A stretch of 64,000 nucleotides of DNA from an uncultured Saprospiraceae bacterium (GCA_938028705.1 CALIZI010000130.1:1-64000), one strand, 5' to 3'. Counted from the stretch's first letter, positions 25,279-34,035 are shown. Notes: generated by a model from the letters alone, not told the origin. Translations and numbers: made by a program.

Positions 25279-25641
25279 TTAATCAACAAATTCACTATCG
25301 AGAGTCCACGCAGGTTCTACGATACAAATAAAAATGAGGTCAGTAGAACCTGTATTGTTTACAAATTGTGAGCTTTGGGGTGGTACATAAATGGTATCTC
25401 CTTTTTTGATAATAATGCTTTGCCTATCTATATGAATGATGCCTTCTCCTTCCAATATATGATAAACTTCCGAACCTGCCAAACGATGTGGAAGTGACGA
25501 CTCCCCTACTGATAGTCTTGCATGAGCTATACTATAGCCTATTTTTACAGAAGTATCTTTATGAGGATGCAAAATCTCTCGCAAATGTGTCTTATCTCCT
25601 GCCAAAAACTCAGGAGTTTCATCCAATGATTTTTTTAACAT
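25279..25641 (-). CDS. Small cupin-domain protein
   Basis: 120 residues forming one cupin barrel. Cupin motif 1 is HRLAGSEVYHILEGEGIIHI (metal-ligand His and Glu) and motif 2 is PPQSSQFVNNTG, where the usual last His is replaced by Gln/Ser, so metal binding may be weakened. No signal peptide. It may bind a small ligand or act as an isomerase/dioxygenase-like enzyme; this cannot be specified. The 16-copy heptamer array starts 6 bases upstream of its ATG. Confidence 0.85.
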   Translation of the reverse strand: MLKKSLDETPEFLAGDKTHLREILHPHKDTSVKIGYSIAHARLSVGESSLPHRLAGSEVYHILEGEGIIHIDRQSIIIKKGDTIYVPPQSSQFVNNTGSTDLIFICIVEPAWTLDSEFVD

Positions 25642-25646
25642 AGTTG

Positions 25647-25844
25647 TGAGTTGTGAGTTGTGAGTAGTGAGTAGTGAGTTGTGAGTAGTGAGTTGTGAGT
25701 TGTGAGTAGTGAGTTGTGAGTAGTGAGTTGTGAGTAGTGAGTAATGAGTAATGAGTTGCGTAATCTCGTTACTCTCTACTCTCTACTCTCTACTCTCTAC
25801 TCTCTACTCGTTACTCGTTACTCGTTACTCTCTACTCTCTACTC
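25647..25844. repeat. Heptanucleotide array forming a giant hairpin
   Basis: 16 tandem 7-mers TGAGT(T/A)(G/A) run from 25647 to 25758, then a 9-base spacer, then 11 tandem 7-mers (GTTACTC or TCTACTC, the reverse complement of the same word) from 25768 to 25844. The array sits between the cupin and fur genes and overlaps the fur 3' end: the stop codon and the last residues (VESRE) of Fur are read from it. Confidence 0.95.
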
Positions 25845-26256
25845 GACACTTGTTACACGTTCCTTTAGCAAATAAAAAAAGATTGTTTATGGTATAACCT
25901 TTAGGGTTTTCAATTTTGGGTATGGCATAGCCTTCAATACAATATGTATTACCGCATTGTACGCATGAAAAGTGTAAATGATCATCTTGATGATGATGTG
26001 CCGAGCAATCGTGGCATAAAGCATATTTGACGACTCCGCCGCCGTCATAAGCACGATGTATAATACCTTTTTCTTCAAAAGTAGCAAGGGTACGATATAT
26101 AGTGACGCGGTCCATCTCTGTCAGTTGTTGTTCCACGTCTCCATGCGACATAGCGTGTGGCGTATCCGCATACAATTCTAATATCTCTATTCGCGCCGGC
26201 GTTTTACGCAAGTCATGTTTTTTGAGTAAATCACTAATCATTGGATTACTTTTCAT
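25825..26256 (-). CDS. Fur-family metalloregulator
   Basis: 143 residues. A winged helix with the recognition segment MDRVTIYRTLATFEEKGII (about 46-64) and KYALC is followed by the dimerisation domain with HHHQDDHLHFSCVQC and a second CNKC, giving two CxxC structural-zinc pairs plus a His-rich regulatory site. This makes it Fur, Zur or PerR; the missing classical Fur spacing means I do not choose. Residues 137-143 (RVESRE region) are encoded by the heptamer array, so the original C-terminus was probably different. A palindrome 115 bases upstream may be its own operator. Confidence 0.92.
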   Translation of the reverse strand: MKSNPMISDLLKKHDLRKTPARIEILELYADTPHAMSHGDVEQQLTEMDRVTIYRTLATFEEKGIIHRAYDGGGVVKYALCHDCSAHHHQDDHLHFSCVQCGNTYCIEGYAIPKIENPKGYTINNLFLFAKGTCNKCRVESRE

Positions 26257-26369
26257 GGCACAAAAATTCTCAATTTAAATAACAAATTCAAGTAATGTCA
26301 ACAGTATTTTTAACTATTTTTCAAAAAACATACACTCTAATTTACAATTAATTTGCAGAATAGTGACAA

Positions 26370-26398
26370 AAAAATACTGTTATGTGTACAGTATTTTT
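26370..26398. promoter_or_regulatory. Operator-like palindrome AAAAATACTG-N9-CAGTATTTTT
   Basis: A perfect 10-bp inverted repeat with a 9-base spacer, 115 bases before the fur start. A further half-site CAGTATTTTTA lies at about 26299-26309, nearer the gene. The two sites suggest autoregulation of the Fur-like protein or control of the divergent gene at 26658. Confidence 0.5.
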
Positions 26399-26657
26399 AT
26401 CACTTTTAAAAATAAATTCATTTTAAATACAAATTCATTTTAATATTTTATTATCTTATAATTAATTTATTAAAGTTAAGGTAAAATTATATTGACTTTA
26501 TAATATTATATTTTAAGTCATTTTAATGACAGAAAATAATTTTTTGTGTGTCACGATTCTCCATTTTTTTGTATGGGAGTTTGTTCATCTACAATTACAT
26601 TTGAGACAACAAGCGGATAACTTAGAAACATCATTCAACTTACACTAAACTTAAAAA

Positions 26658-27062
26658 ATGAGGCTTATGCAAGCAATTAGAACATTGACATGGACAGTAA
26701 TTACATTGATGACGATATCGTTGGCTACGGTAGATGCTTCAATCCTAATTACTACTACAAACACCACTCAATTATGTAATGAAAATGACGGTATAGACAT
26801 TATCATTTCAGGTGAAACACTCCACATTGACACCCCCATAGCTCCTACATTAGCACCTGTCACTATCAAAGTATTAGACAGTAATGGTAACGAATTATAC
26901 AGCAGAATTGTTGGTGACGGCATTGACCATGGGATAATTATCGATGACTTTGACCGCGAAACAATCAACGGCGAATCTAACAACAGAATAGTTGCCGATG
27001 GGATTGACCATTTGATACAAGTGACACAAGGCGGCATTGTAATATACAATGAAAAATTATAA
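26658..27062 (+). CDS. Small secreted protein with repeated DGIDH motif
   Basis: 134 residues. A signal peptide spans about 1-28 (ends ATVDAS). The mature part is acidic and beta-rich, with a three-fold repeated motif: ENDGIDIIIS, RIVGDGIDHGIII and RIVADGIDHLIQV, each separated by about 40 residues. Two ATGs (26658, 26667) are possible; both give a signal peptide. No family recognised; similar short, exported Asp-rich proteins are frequent in Bacteroidota. It is followed by a strong terminator and divergent from the Fur gene, with the operator-like site between. Confidence 0.7.
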   Translation: MRLMQAIRTLTWTVITLMTISLATVDASILITTTNTTQLCNENDGIDIIISGETLHIDTPIAPTLAPVTIKVLDSNGNELYSRIVGDGIDHGIIIDDFDRETINGESNNRIVADGIDHLIQVTQGGIVIYNEKL

Positions 27063-27099
27063 AAAATTATTTTAAAAATATACAACAAAATTACAACTC

Positions 27100-27134
27100 A
27101 AAGAATGGCACTTATGTGTCATTCTTTTTTTTTG
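27100..27134 (+). terminator. Intrinsic terminator
   Basis: Stem AAAGAATGGCAC, loop TTAT, return GTGTCATTCTTT (one G-U pair) followed by a T9 run, 38 bases after the stop of the small secreted protein gene. Confidence 0.85.
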
Positions 27135-27280
27135 CAGATATTTTGCAAGCACTACAAGCTCAAAGCAGCACCTGACTGCCCAGTAATTTTCCGATTTTTA
27201 ACCTTTAAAAAAAATATTCTGATTAATTTCTCTTCTAATTCTGATTAATTTCTATATTTATTGTTTAACTTGGTGTCCAA

Positions 27281-27455
27281 ATTTAGACTTTAGATAACAG
27301 TTAATCGGTTAAATAGGTAATTAGGTTAATTTACTGTTTTTTAATTAATAATAAATTTTATTTTAAATTATTTAAATTGACAATAATTTATACTTAAAAC
27401 ACTGACAATCAACCAATTGCCTGATTAACTGCTATCCAAAATCTAAGTCTAATAA
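27281..27455. repeat. Degenerate palindrome TTTAGACTT...AAGTCTAATAAA
   Basis: Left arm ATTTAGACTTTAGATAACAG with GTTAATCGG and GGTAATTAGG; right arm CCAATTGCCTGATTAACTGC with ATCTAAGTCTAAT. Fills the gap before the 525-residue protein gene. A similar set of words at 42938-43110 precedes its paralogue. Confidence 0.6.
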
Positions 27456-27489
27456 AAATTAGATAAAGCCAAGGCGATACATCCACTAA

Positions 27490-29067
27490 ATGAGAAAAGT
27501 AGAGGACATTATCCGTTCCATGAGTGAAAAGGAAGCCAAAAACTTCACTTTTTTTGTCAATCGTATGCGGACCAATCAAAAGGAAAGTAAGATTGTACAA
27601 TTGTTCGAGGCTTATTATCACGGAACATATAAAAATAACGACCAAATCATCCGAGAGCTATTTCCCGGCATGAGTAAAAACGCATTTTACCGCCTGAGAA
27701 ATCGCTTACTGGATGAAGTACAACAAAGCATGTTGGTACAATACGGCAGAATGGATGATGAGTTGTTGGTGCATCGTACTATCATGCTTGCGCGTATTGC
27801 TTTCAACAAAGATGATTATTCCACAGCACACTCCCTCCTGCTCGAAGCTGAGAAAAAAGCCTTAAAAATTGAAGCCTACGAACTCGCCATGCTCATTTAT
27901 AAAGAACTTATAGGTATGAGTAGCTTGGTAGGAACAGTCAATTCGCATTATTATATTGAAAAAAGACGTGCAGTTCGATTGAAGCATGAGGAATTGAGTG
28001 AACTTCGATATTTGCGAAGCACTGTGACATTTAAATTGACAAACAGTATTCATAATAGTAAGACAGATAGTGACATTGTAGAAGAACTTAAAGAAATTAA
28101 AAACAAATTGACCGAATCCGGTCTGGTCAAAACCTCTTTGAATGCAAGGTATAATGTTTTTTACGCCATTACCAATATACTATATGAAGAAAAAAAATAT
28201 AAACTCTTGCTCGAACACCTCATCAAAGGCTACGATGAATTTATAGAAGAAAATTTATTTGACAAAACCAACCACCGCAGCAAAATCGTCACCCTAAGTT
28301 GGATTGTTGCCACTTATAGTTGGTTGCTTCGACTCCCGGAGTCTGTGCCGTATTTGGAAGAAATGAGAAAAGCCCTGCAACAATATGACGGTATCTATGA
28401 AGATAAATTCAAACCTTTTTATGTTTCTTATCAAAATTCAATTTATTACCACACCCGTCAATTAGACAAAAGTATCAAAATACTGGAGCAATTTACCAAA
28501 GAATACCTGCAAGGCAGAGATATTGTTCACCTTTCCGAATTGCCCGATATTGTACTCGCCGGACATATCAGCCGTCTGGCAAAAGGTTATTTTGCGCTCG
28601 AAGATTATGATAATGCACTCAAGCAACTCGCCCCTTGTTATATTGCCGAAATTTATGACAAATTACAGCGCGAATTTCGCATGGAAGTATCTGTAATGGA
28701 AGTGATTATATATTTTGAAAAAGAAGATTATAGTTACGCGCTTACCCTCTTGCGACGCATCAAGCGGGTCTATAAAAAATTACTTGCCGACCCTGACAAC
28801 AGCATTTTCAAATCCTTTGTCGGCATACTCAATACGGTCATCAAAAATAATGGCTTTGACTTGAGTAAAGAACAGGAAAAAACCATATTGGATTTTATTA
28901 AAATACATCCACCTTATGGCGAACCTTTTGAGAAATGCATCAGCTACCGCGTATGGCTCGAAGCCAAACTTCAGGAACGCTCTTATTATGACGTTGTCAT
29001 GGAATACGCCGAAATAGCAGCAGGACGCAGGCAATCGAAAGTGTCAAGAGCAAGTTCAAAATCCTGA
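27490..29067 (+). CDS. Large helical-repeat protein, paralogue of 43117-44562
   Basis: 525 residues, almost entirely helical. The N-terminal motif is SMSEKEAKNFTFFV followed by a winged-helix-like segment (SKNAFYRLRNRLLDEV), then about ten TPR-like helical pairs (for example YSTAHSLLLEAEKKALKIEA). No catalytic motif, signal or membrane segment. The 481-residue protein at 43117 has the same order (MTPVERRYFISYT ... LLWEKLLEALHVF ... ILYKKNIWDEMDKQLKKAKK), so the two are paralogues. I take it to be a lineage-specific scaffold or regulator; function unknown. It is followed 64 bases later by rsmE. Confidence 0.8.
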   Translation: MRKVEDIIRSMSEKEAKNFTFFVNRMRTNQKESKIVQLFEAYYHGTYKNNDQIIRELFPGMSKNAFYRLRNRLLDEVQQSMLVQYGRMDDELLVHRTIMLARIAFNKDDYSTAHSLLLEAEKKALKIEAYELAMLIYKELIGMSSLVGTVNSHYYIEKRRAVRLKHEELSELRYLRSTVTFKLTNSIHNSKTDSDIVEELKEIKNKLTESGLVKTSLNARYNVFYAITNILYEEKKYKLLLEHLIKGYDEFIEENLFDKTNHRSKIVTLSWIVATYSWLLRLPESVPYLEEMRKALQQYDGIYEDKFKPFYVSYQNSIYYHTRQLDKSIKILEQFTKEYLQGRDIVHLSELPDIVLAGHISRLAKGYFALEDYDNALKQLAPCYIAEIYDKLQREFRMEVSVMEVIIYFEKEDYSYALTLLRRIKRVYKKLLADPDNSIFKSFVGILNTVIKNNGFDLSKEQEKTILDFIKIHPPYGEPFEKCISYRVWLEAKLQERSYYDVVMEYAEIAAGRRQSKVSRASSKS

Positions 29068-29131
29068 CTTAATAACACACTCCAATACTACGCTCTTTAC
29101 TCTACACTCTAATACTCTACACTACTCATCC

Positions 29132-29839
29132 ATGAACCTTTTTTATACGGATAATATACAGGATAATGTAGCCACATTGTCTGAGGAAGAAGCCCGTCAT
29201 TGTACACAAGTTTTACGCAAACGCATTGGCGATAGCATTCATTTTGTTGACGGTCGTGGCGGGTTTTATACCGGAGATATTAACGAAATTCAACGCAAAC
29301 ACTGCGCTATAAATATCACAAAAGCTATACAAGCATACCAAAAACCGATGTCACATATACACATCGCTATTGCACCTACCAAAAATATCAATCGCTTGGA
29401 GTGGTTTCTTGAAAAAGCTACCGAAATCGGCATTTCCGAAGTCACTCCCCTACTCTGCCGCTATTCAGAGCGCAAACGTATCCGCACCGACCGCCTTCAA
29501 AAAATCATGCTTATTGCTATGAAGCAATCTCTCAAAGCTTATTTACCAAAATTAAACGACCTCACTACTTTTAATGACTTTATCCTTACCCATAATTCTA
29601 CAAAATCCCGTACATTTATCGCGCATTGTCAGGAAGGTCAAAAACCACATCTGAAAAATATCACTTCGGCAGGTGAAAATAGTATTATACTCATCGGACC
29701 GGAAGGTGATTTTTCACCCAAAGAAGTGGCACTGGCTTTGCAGCATAATTATGAAGCTACGAGTCTTGGCAACACACGACTACGTACCGAAACAGCAGGC
29801 ATAGCTGCTTGTCATATTTTAAATTTAGCCAATTTTTAA
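29132..29839 (+). CDS. rsmE: 16S rRNA m3U1498 methyltransferase
   Basis: 235 residues, the usual RsmE length. The N-terminal PUA-like domain contains EARHCTQVLRKRIGD (20-34). The C-terminal SPOUT domain has LEKATEIGI (93-101), RYSERKRIR, the SAM-binding knot loop GPEGDFS (189-195) and LGNTRLRTETA (212-222). It methylates N3 of U1498 in helix 44 of 16S rRNA. Its upstream spacer consists of ACTCT words (TACTCTACACTCTAATACTC). Independent transcription or read-through from the preceding gene are both possible. Confidence 0.95.
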   Translation: MNLFYTDNIQDNVATLSEEEARHCTQVLRKRIGDSIHFVDGRGGFYTGDINEIQRKHCAINITKAIQAYQKPMSHIHIAIAPTKNINRLEWFLEKATEIGISEVTPLLCRYSERKRIRTDRLQKIMLIAMKQSLKAYLPKLNDLTTFNDFILTHNSTKSRTFIAHCQEGQKPHLKNITSAGENSIILIGPEGDFSPKEVALALQHNYEATSLGNTRLRTETAGIAACHILNLANF

Positions 29840-29960
29840 TTAATGATTAACGGTTAATGATTAATATATTTTAATAAAATAATTTTATAATAAATATAAT
29901 ATCACATCCAACTTCAATATGAATTAACCGTTCACCATTAAGCATTAACCATTAATGTAA
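29836..29960. repeat. ATTAACGGTTAATG-word palindrome
   Basis: Left arm TTAATGATTAACGGTTAATG, right arm built from GAATTAACCGTTCACC, ATTAAGC and ATTAACCATTAATG. The left arm begins on the rsmE stop codon (TAA, 29837-29839) and the right arm ends 5 bases before the next start. Confidence 0.8.
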
Positions 29961-29964
29961 TTAA

Positions 29965-30657
29965 ATGTCCAAATCAAATCATTCTACCGTTTACCGTTTA
30001 CCGTTAGTTTTCCTCTTTTTTACGGCTTTAATGATGTTTTCAGCCGCTGCTCCTAATGAAAAACCCACTATGAAACTCGCTTTGCTCAAATACAGCGGTG
30101 GTGGTGACTGGTATTCCAACCCAACGGCATTGCCCAACCTTGCGAGGTTTTGTAATGAAAAACTCGGCACCAATCTCGACCCTGACTACGCCACCGTCGA
30201 AGCAAGTAGCGCAGACCTGTTCAACTATCCATTCGTACACATGACCGGACACGGAAATGTCGTATTCTCAGATGTCGATGCCGAAAATATACGGCTCTAT
30301 CTGCTCGCCGGCGGCTTCCTCCACATTGATGACAATTATGGTATGGACCCTTTCGTGCGGACTGCCATGAAAAAGGTATTTCCCGAAAAGGAATTTATCG
30401 AATTGCCTTTTACGCATGGCGTGTATCATCAAAAATATGATTTCAAAAACGGCTTACCGAAAATACACGAACACGATAAAAAATCCGCACAAGGTTTCGG
30501 TATTATTTGGGAAGATAGATTGGTGTGTTACTACTCTTATGAATCAGATTTGGGAGATGGTTGGGAAGACCCCGATGTACACCGCGACCCCGAAGATGTC
30601 AGACAAAAAGCCCTCAGAATGGGCGCAAACTTGATACAATATGCCTTTGAACAGTAA
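29965..30657 (+). CDS. DUF4159 family secreted/periplasmic protein
   Basis: 230 residues. A signal peptide (about 1-28, ending FSAAAP) is followed by a DUF4159 domain: ALLKYSGGGDWYSNPTALPN, FVHMTGHGNVVFS, LLAGGFLHIDDNYG and HGVYHQKYDF. The fold is a glutamine-amidotransferase-like Rossmann domain; catalytic residues of true amidotransferases are missing. In Bacteroidota, DUF4159 genes often neighbour MoxR/DUF58 genes or gliding-associated genes, but here rsmE precedes it. Function unknown. The gene converges with the NYN gene and a palindrome lies between. Confidence 0.88.
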   Translation: MSKSNHSTVYRLPLVFLFFTALMMFSAAAPNEKPTMKLALLKYSGGGDWYSNPTALPNLARFCNEKLGTNLDPDYATVEASSADLFNYPFVHMTGHGNVVFSDVDAENIRLYLLAGGFLHIDDNYGMDPFVRTAMKKVFPEKEFIELPFTHGVYHQKYDFKNGLPKIHEHDKKSAQGFGIIWEDRLVCYYSYESDLGDGWEDPDVHRDPEDVRQKALRMGANLIQYAFEQ

Positions 30658-30660
30658 GCT

Positions 30661-30760
30661 TTGAATATCGAATATCGAACAAGGAATATCGAATTACGAA
30701 GGAAAAACTCGCGGTAGATTGGTTATTTCGACATTCATTATTCCTTGTTCGATATTCAAA
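30661..30760. repeat. AATATCGA-word palindrome (family copy 3)
   Basis: Left arm TTGAATATCGAATATCGAAC plus AAGGAATATCGAA; right arm ATTATTCCTTGTTCGATATT. It starts 3 bases after the DUF4159 stop and ends 6 bases before the stop of the convergent NYN gene. The centre again reads GAAGGAAAAACTCGCGGTAG. Confidence 0.88.
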
Positions 30761-30766
30761 CTTTCT

Positions 30767-31537
30767 CTATGATTTCTTTGCCCTCGTTCTGCGTTTTGTT
30801 TTTGGTTTAGGTTTATTTTTTACATAGATGAGTTTGTGTCGACTTTTGGGAGCTTCGCGTCGTTCCAATTCAAACTGACCAATGGATTTAATCAGTGGTG
30901 TGAGTTTTTCAAAGCCATAATTTCGGGAATCAAAATTGGGTTGTTTCTTTTGCAACAAACTACCTACGTCACCCAAAAATGCCCAACCGTCATCATCCGA
31001 CAAGTCGGAAATAGTGGTGCGAATCAAGGTGATTTCCTTACGGGTAATTTTATCGATAGTATCCTCTTTAGCAGCTTTTTCATCACTATCACTCTCTTGC
31101 TCTTCTTGATTTTTTAGGATTTCGATATAGATAAATTTATCGCAAGCTACGATAAACGGATTGGGCGTTTTTTTCTCACCAATGCCTATGACTTGCATCC
31201 CTGCCTCCCGCAGTCGGGTTGCCAAACGGGTGAAATCGCTATCGCTTGATACCAAACAAAAACCACTCACTTTCTCGGAATACAAAATATCCATGGCATC
31301 AATAATCATGGCAGAATCGGTGGCATTTTTCCCAACGGTATAAGCATATTGTTGAACGGGTGTAATGGCGTTTTCGAGGAGTAGATTTTTCCATTTTGAG
31401 AGGTTGGGTTTTGTCCAATCTCCATAAATTCTTTTGATGGTCGGGTTGCCATACTTCGCTATCTCTTCCATCATTTCTTTGACATGGGCAGAAGGTATGT
31501 TGTCACCGTCAATCAGTACGGCTAAATTTATATTCAT
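30767..31537 (-). CDS. NYN (PIN-like) nuclease domain with C-terminal LOTUS/OST-HTH domain
   Basis: 256 residues. The NYN domain (1-150) has the acidic active-site set: LIDGDN (D10, D12), DSAMIIDAMD and SSDSDFTRLATRLREAG. A charged linker (about 152-175) connects to an OST-HTH/LOTUS RNA-binding domain (about 175-245: GWAFLGDVGSLLQKKQPNF ... YGFEKLTPLI). The C-terminal tail is Lys/Arg-rich. The combination fits the LabA/DUF88 family of probable RNases that act in RNA decay or processing. The ATG start has no better alternative. Convergent with the DUF4159 gene. Confidence 0.92.
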   Translation of the reverse strand: MNINLAVLIDGDNIPSAHVKEMMEEIAKYGNPTIKRIYGDWTKPNLSKWKNLLLENAITPVQQYAYTVGKNATDSAMIIDAMDILYSEKVSGFCLVSSDSDFTRLATRLREAGMQVIGIGEKKTPNPFIVACDKFIYIEILKNQEEQESDSDEKAAKEDTIDKITRKEITLIRTTISDLSDDDGWAFLGDVGSLLQKKQPNFDSRNYGFEKLTPLIKSIGQFELERREAPKSRHKLIYVKNKPKPKTKRRTRAKKS

Positions 31538-31539
31538 AG

Positions 31540-32045
31540 TTTAGTGATTCGTTGATTTGTAATTTGTTGATTTGTGATTCGTTAATTCGTAACTCGCTAC
31601 TATGAAAAGATATATAAAAAATGTAGATTATCCAAAAAACAAGGACATATTTAGAAAAGTAGTTGACACTTTTAATTAATAAAAAATAATGTATTCCGTT
31701 TGGTAAACTTTTCAAGTTTGCTAAACGTGGGCAGGGCATTAAAATTTATAATTAGCTAAAAATCAGTGCTTTACTTCTCCGATAGCTATCGAAGACCAAA
31801 CTTTTTAAAGTTTAGCAAACGGATTTCTGAATATTGTTTTTCATTTTAAAATAGCATAAAAAAGTGTCAAAATTTTTTGAGAAAATTTAAATATGCCAAT
31901 TAAAGTAACAATTAATTAACGTATAAATAAGGTATTATCCATACATTTGTGCCTGATTGAACGTGGTAAAGAAGTATCGAGTTACAAATGGACGAATTAC
32001 TAACGACTGATTAACCAATAAACTAATTAACTAATAAACTAAACA
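31540..32045. other. Gene-free 510-bp region with three palindromic repeat layers
   Basis: Outer layer: words GATTCGTTGATTTGTAATTT (31545-31600) on one side and GAGTTACAAATGGACGAATT plus AACTAATTAACTAATAAACT (31979-32042) on the other. Middle: AAAAGTAGTTGACACTTTT (31658-31676), a piece of the CGCAGAG element family, with AAAAAAGTGTCAA at 31858-31870. Inner: 31692-31826, listed separately. No gene is visible. Confidence 0.65.
31692..31826. repeat. Palindrome CCGTTTGGTAAACTTTTCAA
   Basis: Left arm ATTCCGTTTGGTAAACTTTT with CAAGTTTG; right arm CAAACTTTTTAAAGTTTAGC with AAACGGATTT, about 25 of 28 pairs. Nested in the larger gap 31540-32045. Confidence 0.75.
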
Positions 32046-32048
32046 AGA

Positions 32049-33077
32049 ATGGATTTATCATTTATCGTGATGTGGTTGGGTTTTATACTGGCTTCATACT
32101 CGGTCGTCGGCAACGATGTCATTCAAACCCTCGGAACCTTTCTTACCTCCAATGAAAAGCGAGTCAAGTGGTATGTGTTGTGGGTATTCGGAGCATCGGT
32201 GATGTGTGCAGCATTGATTAATGGTTGGATGAACAGCGATATTGACTATGGCAGACTTGATAAGTTTGCGATGCCCGAAGTCTATCATTGGTACTACCTT
32301 TTGCCGCCACTTGTGCTGTTGACCATCACGCGCGTTGGGATTCCGGTGAGTACCACTTTTATGATTCTCACGCTGTTTTCTTTAGATAAAATTCCCGGCG
32401 ATTTGCCCACGATGATGGCAACTGTTTTTGATTCAGATGCCAAATTGGGTGGTATGATTCAGAAGTCTATCATGGGCTATATCATCGCTTTTCTGTCAGG
32501 TGTCTTTTTCTATGTAGCGGTGACGCGATTTACGGAAAAACGCTTTTTGGAAAAACCCATTGAAAATAACACTCAACGCACAATATGGACGATAGCTCAA
32601 TGGGGTGCAACGGGTTTTTTGTGGTTTCAATGGCTCACACAAGACCTTGCCAACATCTATATTTACCTGCAAGGTGGCAATGACCTCAGCACAGGTGGAT
32701 TCATTCTTTCACTCCTAATTTTGGTGGGTTTGCTCGGTTATATTTTTTATAGTAAAGGTGGAAAAGTACAAGATGTCGTGCGTGTCAAAACCAATACCGC
32801 AGACATCCGCGCAGCGACTTTTATTGACTTAATTTACGGTATTATCCTCTATATTTTCAAGTACAATTATCTTGGCTTATTTGAAGCAAAATTGCCTATG
32901 AGTACCACTTGGGTCTTCATCGGTTTGCTTGCAGGGCGCGAAATAGGTGTACGATTAATGCTGGACAGAAAATTGAGTAAAAATACCCTCCAAATGGTGT
33001 TTGCCGATTTGGGTAAAGTCTTTTTCGGCTTATTGGTCAGTGTTGTTTTGGTCTTTATTATTAAGATGTTGAGCTAA
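32049..33077 (+). CDS. PiT-like phosphate/anion transporter, divergent
   Basis: 342 residues with about nine membrane segments. It keeps the two inverted half-repeats of the PiT family: SVVGNDVIQTLGTF (18-31, cf. GANDVANAFGT) with GIPVSTTF near 98, and in the C-terminal half LPMSTTWVFIGLLAG near 280 (cf. PVSTTHxxxG). The second GANDV motif is not recognisable, so the substrate may not be phosphate. The gene is monocistronic and converges with the peroxiredoxin gene. Membership of the PHO4 superfamily is inferred from these motifs. Confidence 0.72.
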   Translation: MDLSFIVMWLGFILASYSVVGNDVIQTLGTFLTSNEKRVKWYVLWVFGASVMCAALINGWMNSDIDYGRLDKFAMPEVYHWYYLLPPLVLLTITRVGIPVSTTFMILTLFSLDKIPGDLPTMMATVFDSDAKLGGMIQKSIMGYIIAFLSGVFFYVAVTRFTEKRFLEKPIENNTQRTIWTIAQWGATGFLWFQWLTQDLANIYIYLQGGNDLSTGGFILSLLILVGLLGYIFYSKGGKVQDVVRVKTNTADIRAATFIDLIYGIILYIFKYNYLGLFEAKLPMSTTWVFIGLLAGREIGVRLMLDRKLSKNTLQMVFADLGKVFFGLLVSVVLVFIIKMLS

Positions 33078-33084
33078 GACTATT

Positions 33085-33263
33085 GAAATGTAAAATGTAA
33101 AATATCAAATTTAAAATGTAAAAGGTGTAGGACGCAAGGATAAGGTGTTCTTCTTGTATTTAATTGATTTTGACTTTATTAAAAATAAACACAATGAATA
33201 ATGTTTTCTCATGTACTATCGACACTTTTAAATTTTACATTTATTATTTTACATTTTACATTT
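33085..33263. repeat. GTAAAATG-word palindrome
   Basis: Left arm GAAATGTAAAATGTAAAATA then AAATTTAAAATGTAAAA; right arm AAATTTTACATTTATTATTT then TACATTTTACATTTA. It fills the gap between two convergent genes, starting 8 bases after one stop and ending 9 bases before the other. Relatives at 15221-15410 and 40870-41036, all with a (C/G)TATCGACACTTTT-type inner segment. Confidence 0.85.
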
Positions 33264-33272
33264 AATAACCTC

Positions 33273-33908
33273 TTACTTCGCAGGCGGCGAAGTATAACGC
33301 AAATACGGCTTCACTTTACGATGCCCTTGCGGGAAAAGTTCCGGTATTTGCTCGTCACTTACAGATGGTGAAATGATACAATCTTGCCCTTGTTCCCAAT
33401 TTGCAGGTGTAGCGAGTTTGTGATTGGCGGTCAATTGGAGTGAATCAATCACGCGAAGAATCTCATTGAAATTACGCCCCGTTGAAGGCGGATACGTGAG
33501 GGTGAGTTTCACCGTTTTATCAGGTGCAATGACAAATACACACCTTACCGTATGCTTGCTATCCGCTTCCGGGTGCAACATGCTGTAAAGCATCGCTACT
33601 TTCTTATCAGAATCAGCAATAATCGGAAAATTGACAGTAGTTTTCTGCGTTTCGTTGATGTCTTTTATCCATTCGTGGTGGTCGTTTATGGGATCTACAC
33701 TGACTGCCAATACCTTTGTATTTCTGTTGGCAAATTCCGCTTTGAGTTTCGCCACCATTCCAAGTTCGGTGGTGCAAACCGGCGTAAAATCGGCAGGGTG
33801 CGAAAACAAAACGCCCCAACCATCGCCAAGCCATTCGTGAAAATCAATCGTTCCTTCGGTCGTTTCTGCTTTAAAATTTGGTGCAACTTCTCCTAATTTG
33901 ATTGCCAT
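33273..33908 (-). CDS. 1-Cys peroxiredoxin (Prx6 type)
   Basis: 211 residues, the usual Prx6 length, against ~190 for 2-Cys forms. The peroxidatic Cys is C45 in HPADFTPVCTTE with the conserved P and T three and six residues upstream; R near 128 (TVRCVFVI) completes the active site. The long C-terminal arm (PANWEQGQDCIISP ... RYTSPP) is typical of the 1-Cys subgroup; C174 is the only candidate resolving Cys. It reduces H2O2 and organic hydroperoxides in the cytosol. Single gene, convergent with the PiT-like gene. Confidence 0.95.
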   Translation of the reverse strand: MAIKLGEVAPNFKAETTEGTIDFHEWLGDGWGVLFSHPADFTPVCTTELGMVAKLKAEFANRNTKVLAVSVDPINDHHEWIKDINETQKTTVNFPIIADSDKKVAMLYSMLHPEADSKHTVRCVFVIAPDKTVKLTLTYPPSTGRNFNEILRVIDSLQLTANHKLATPANWEQGQDCIISPSVSDEQIPELFPQGHRKVKPYLRYTSPPAK

Positions 33909-34035
33909 AATGTATTATTTTTTTTTAATGTATGGAAAATTGTATTTAATTTTAATTAAAATAAAATTTTAAATATTTTTATTTTTAAAATTATTAAATA
34001 ATAAATTGTCTGATTAAATAACATTTTAATACAAC

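Noticed and set aside
25647-25844. CRISPR array
   Set aside because: Units are 7 bp with no spacers, and the second half is the reverse complement of the first; no cas genes.
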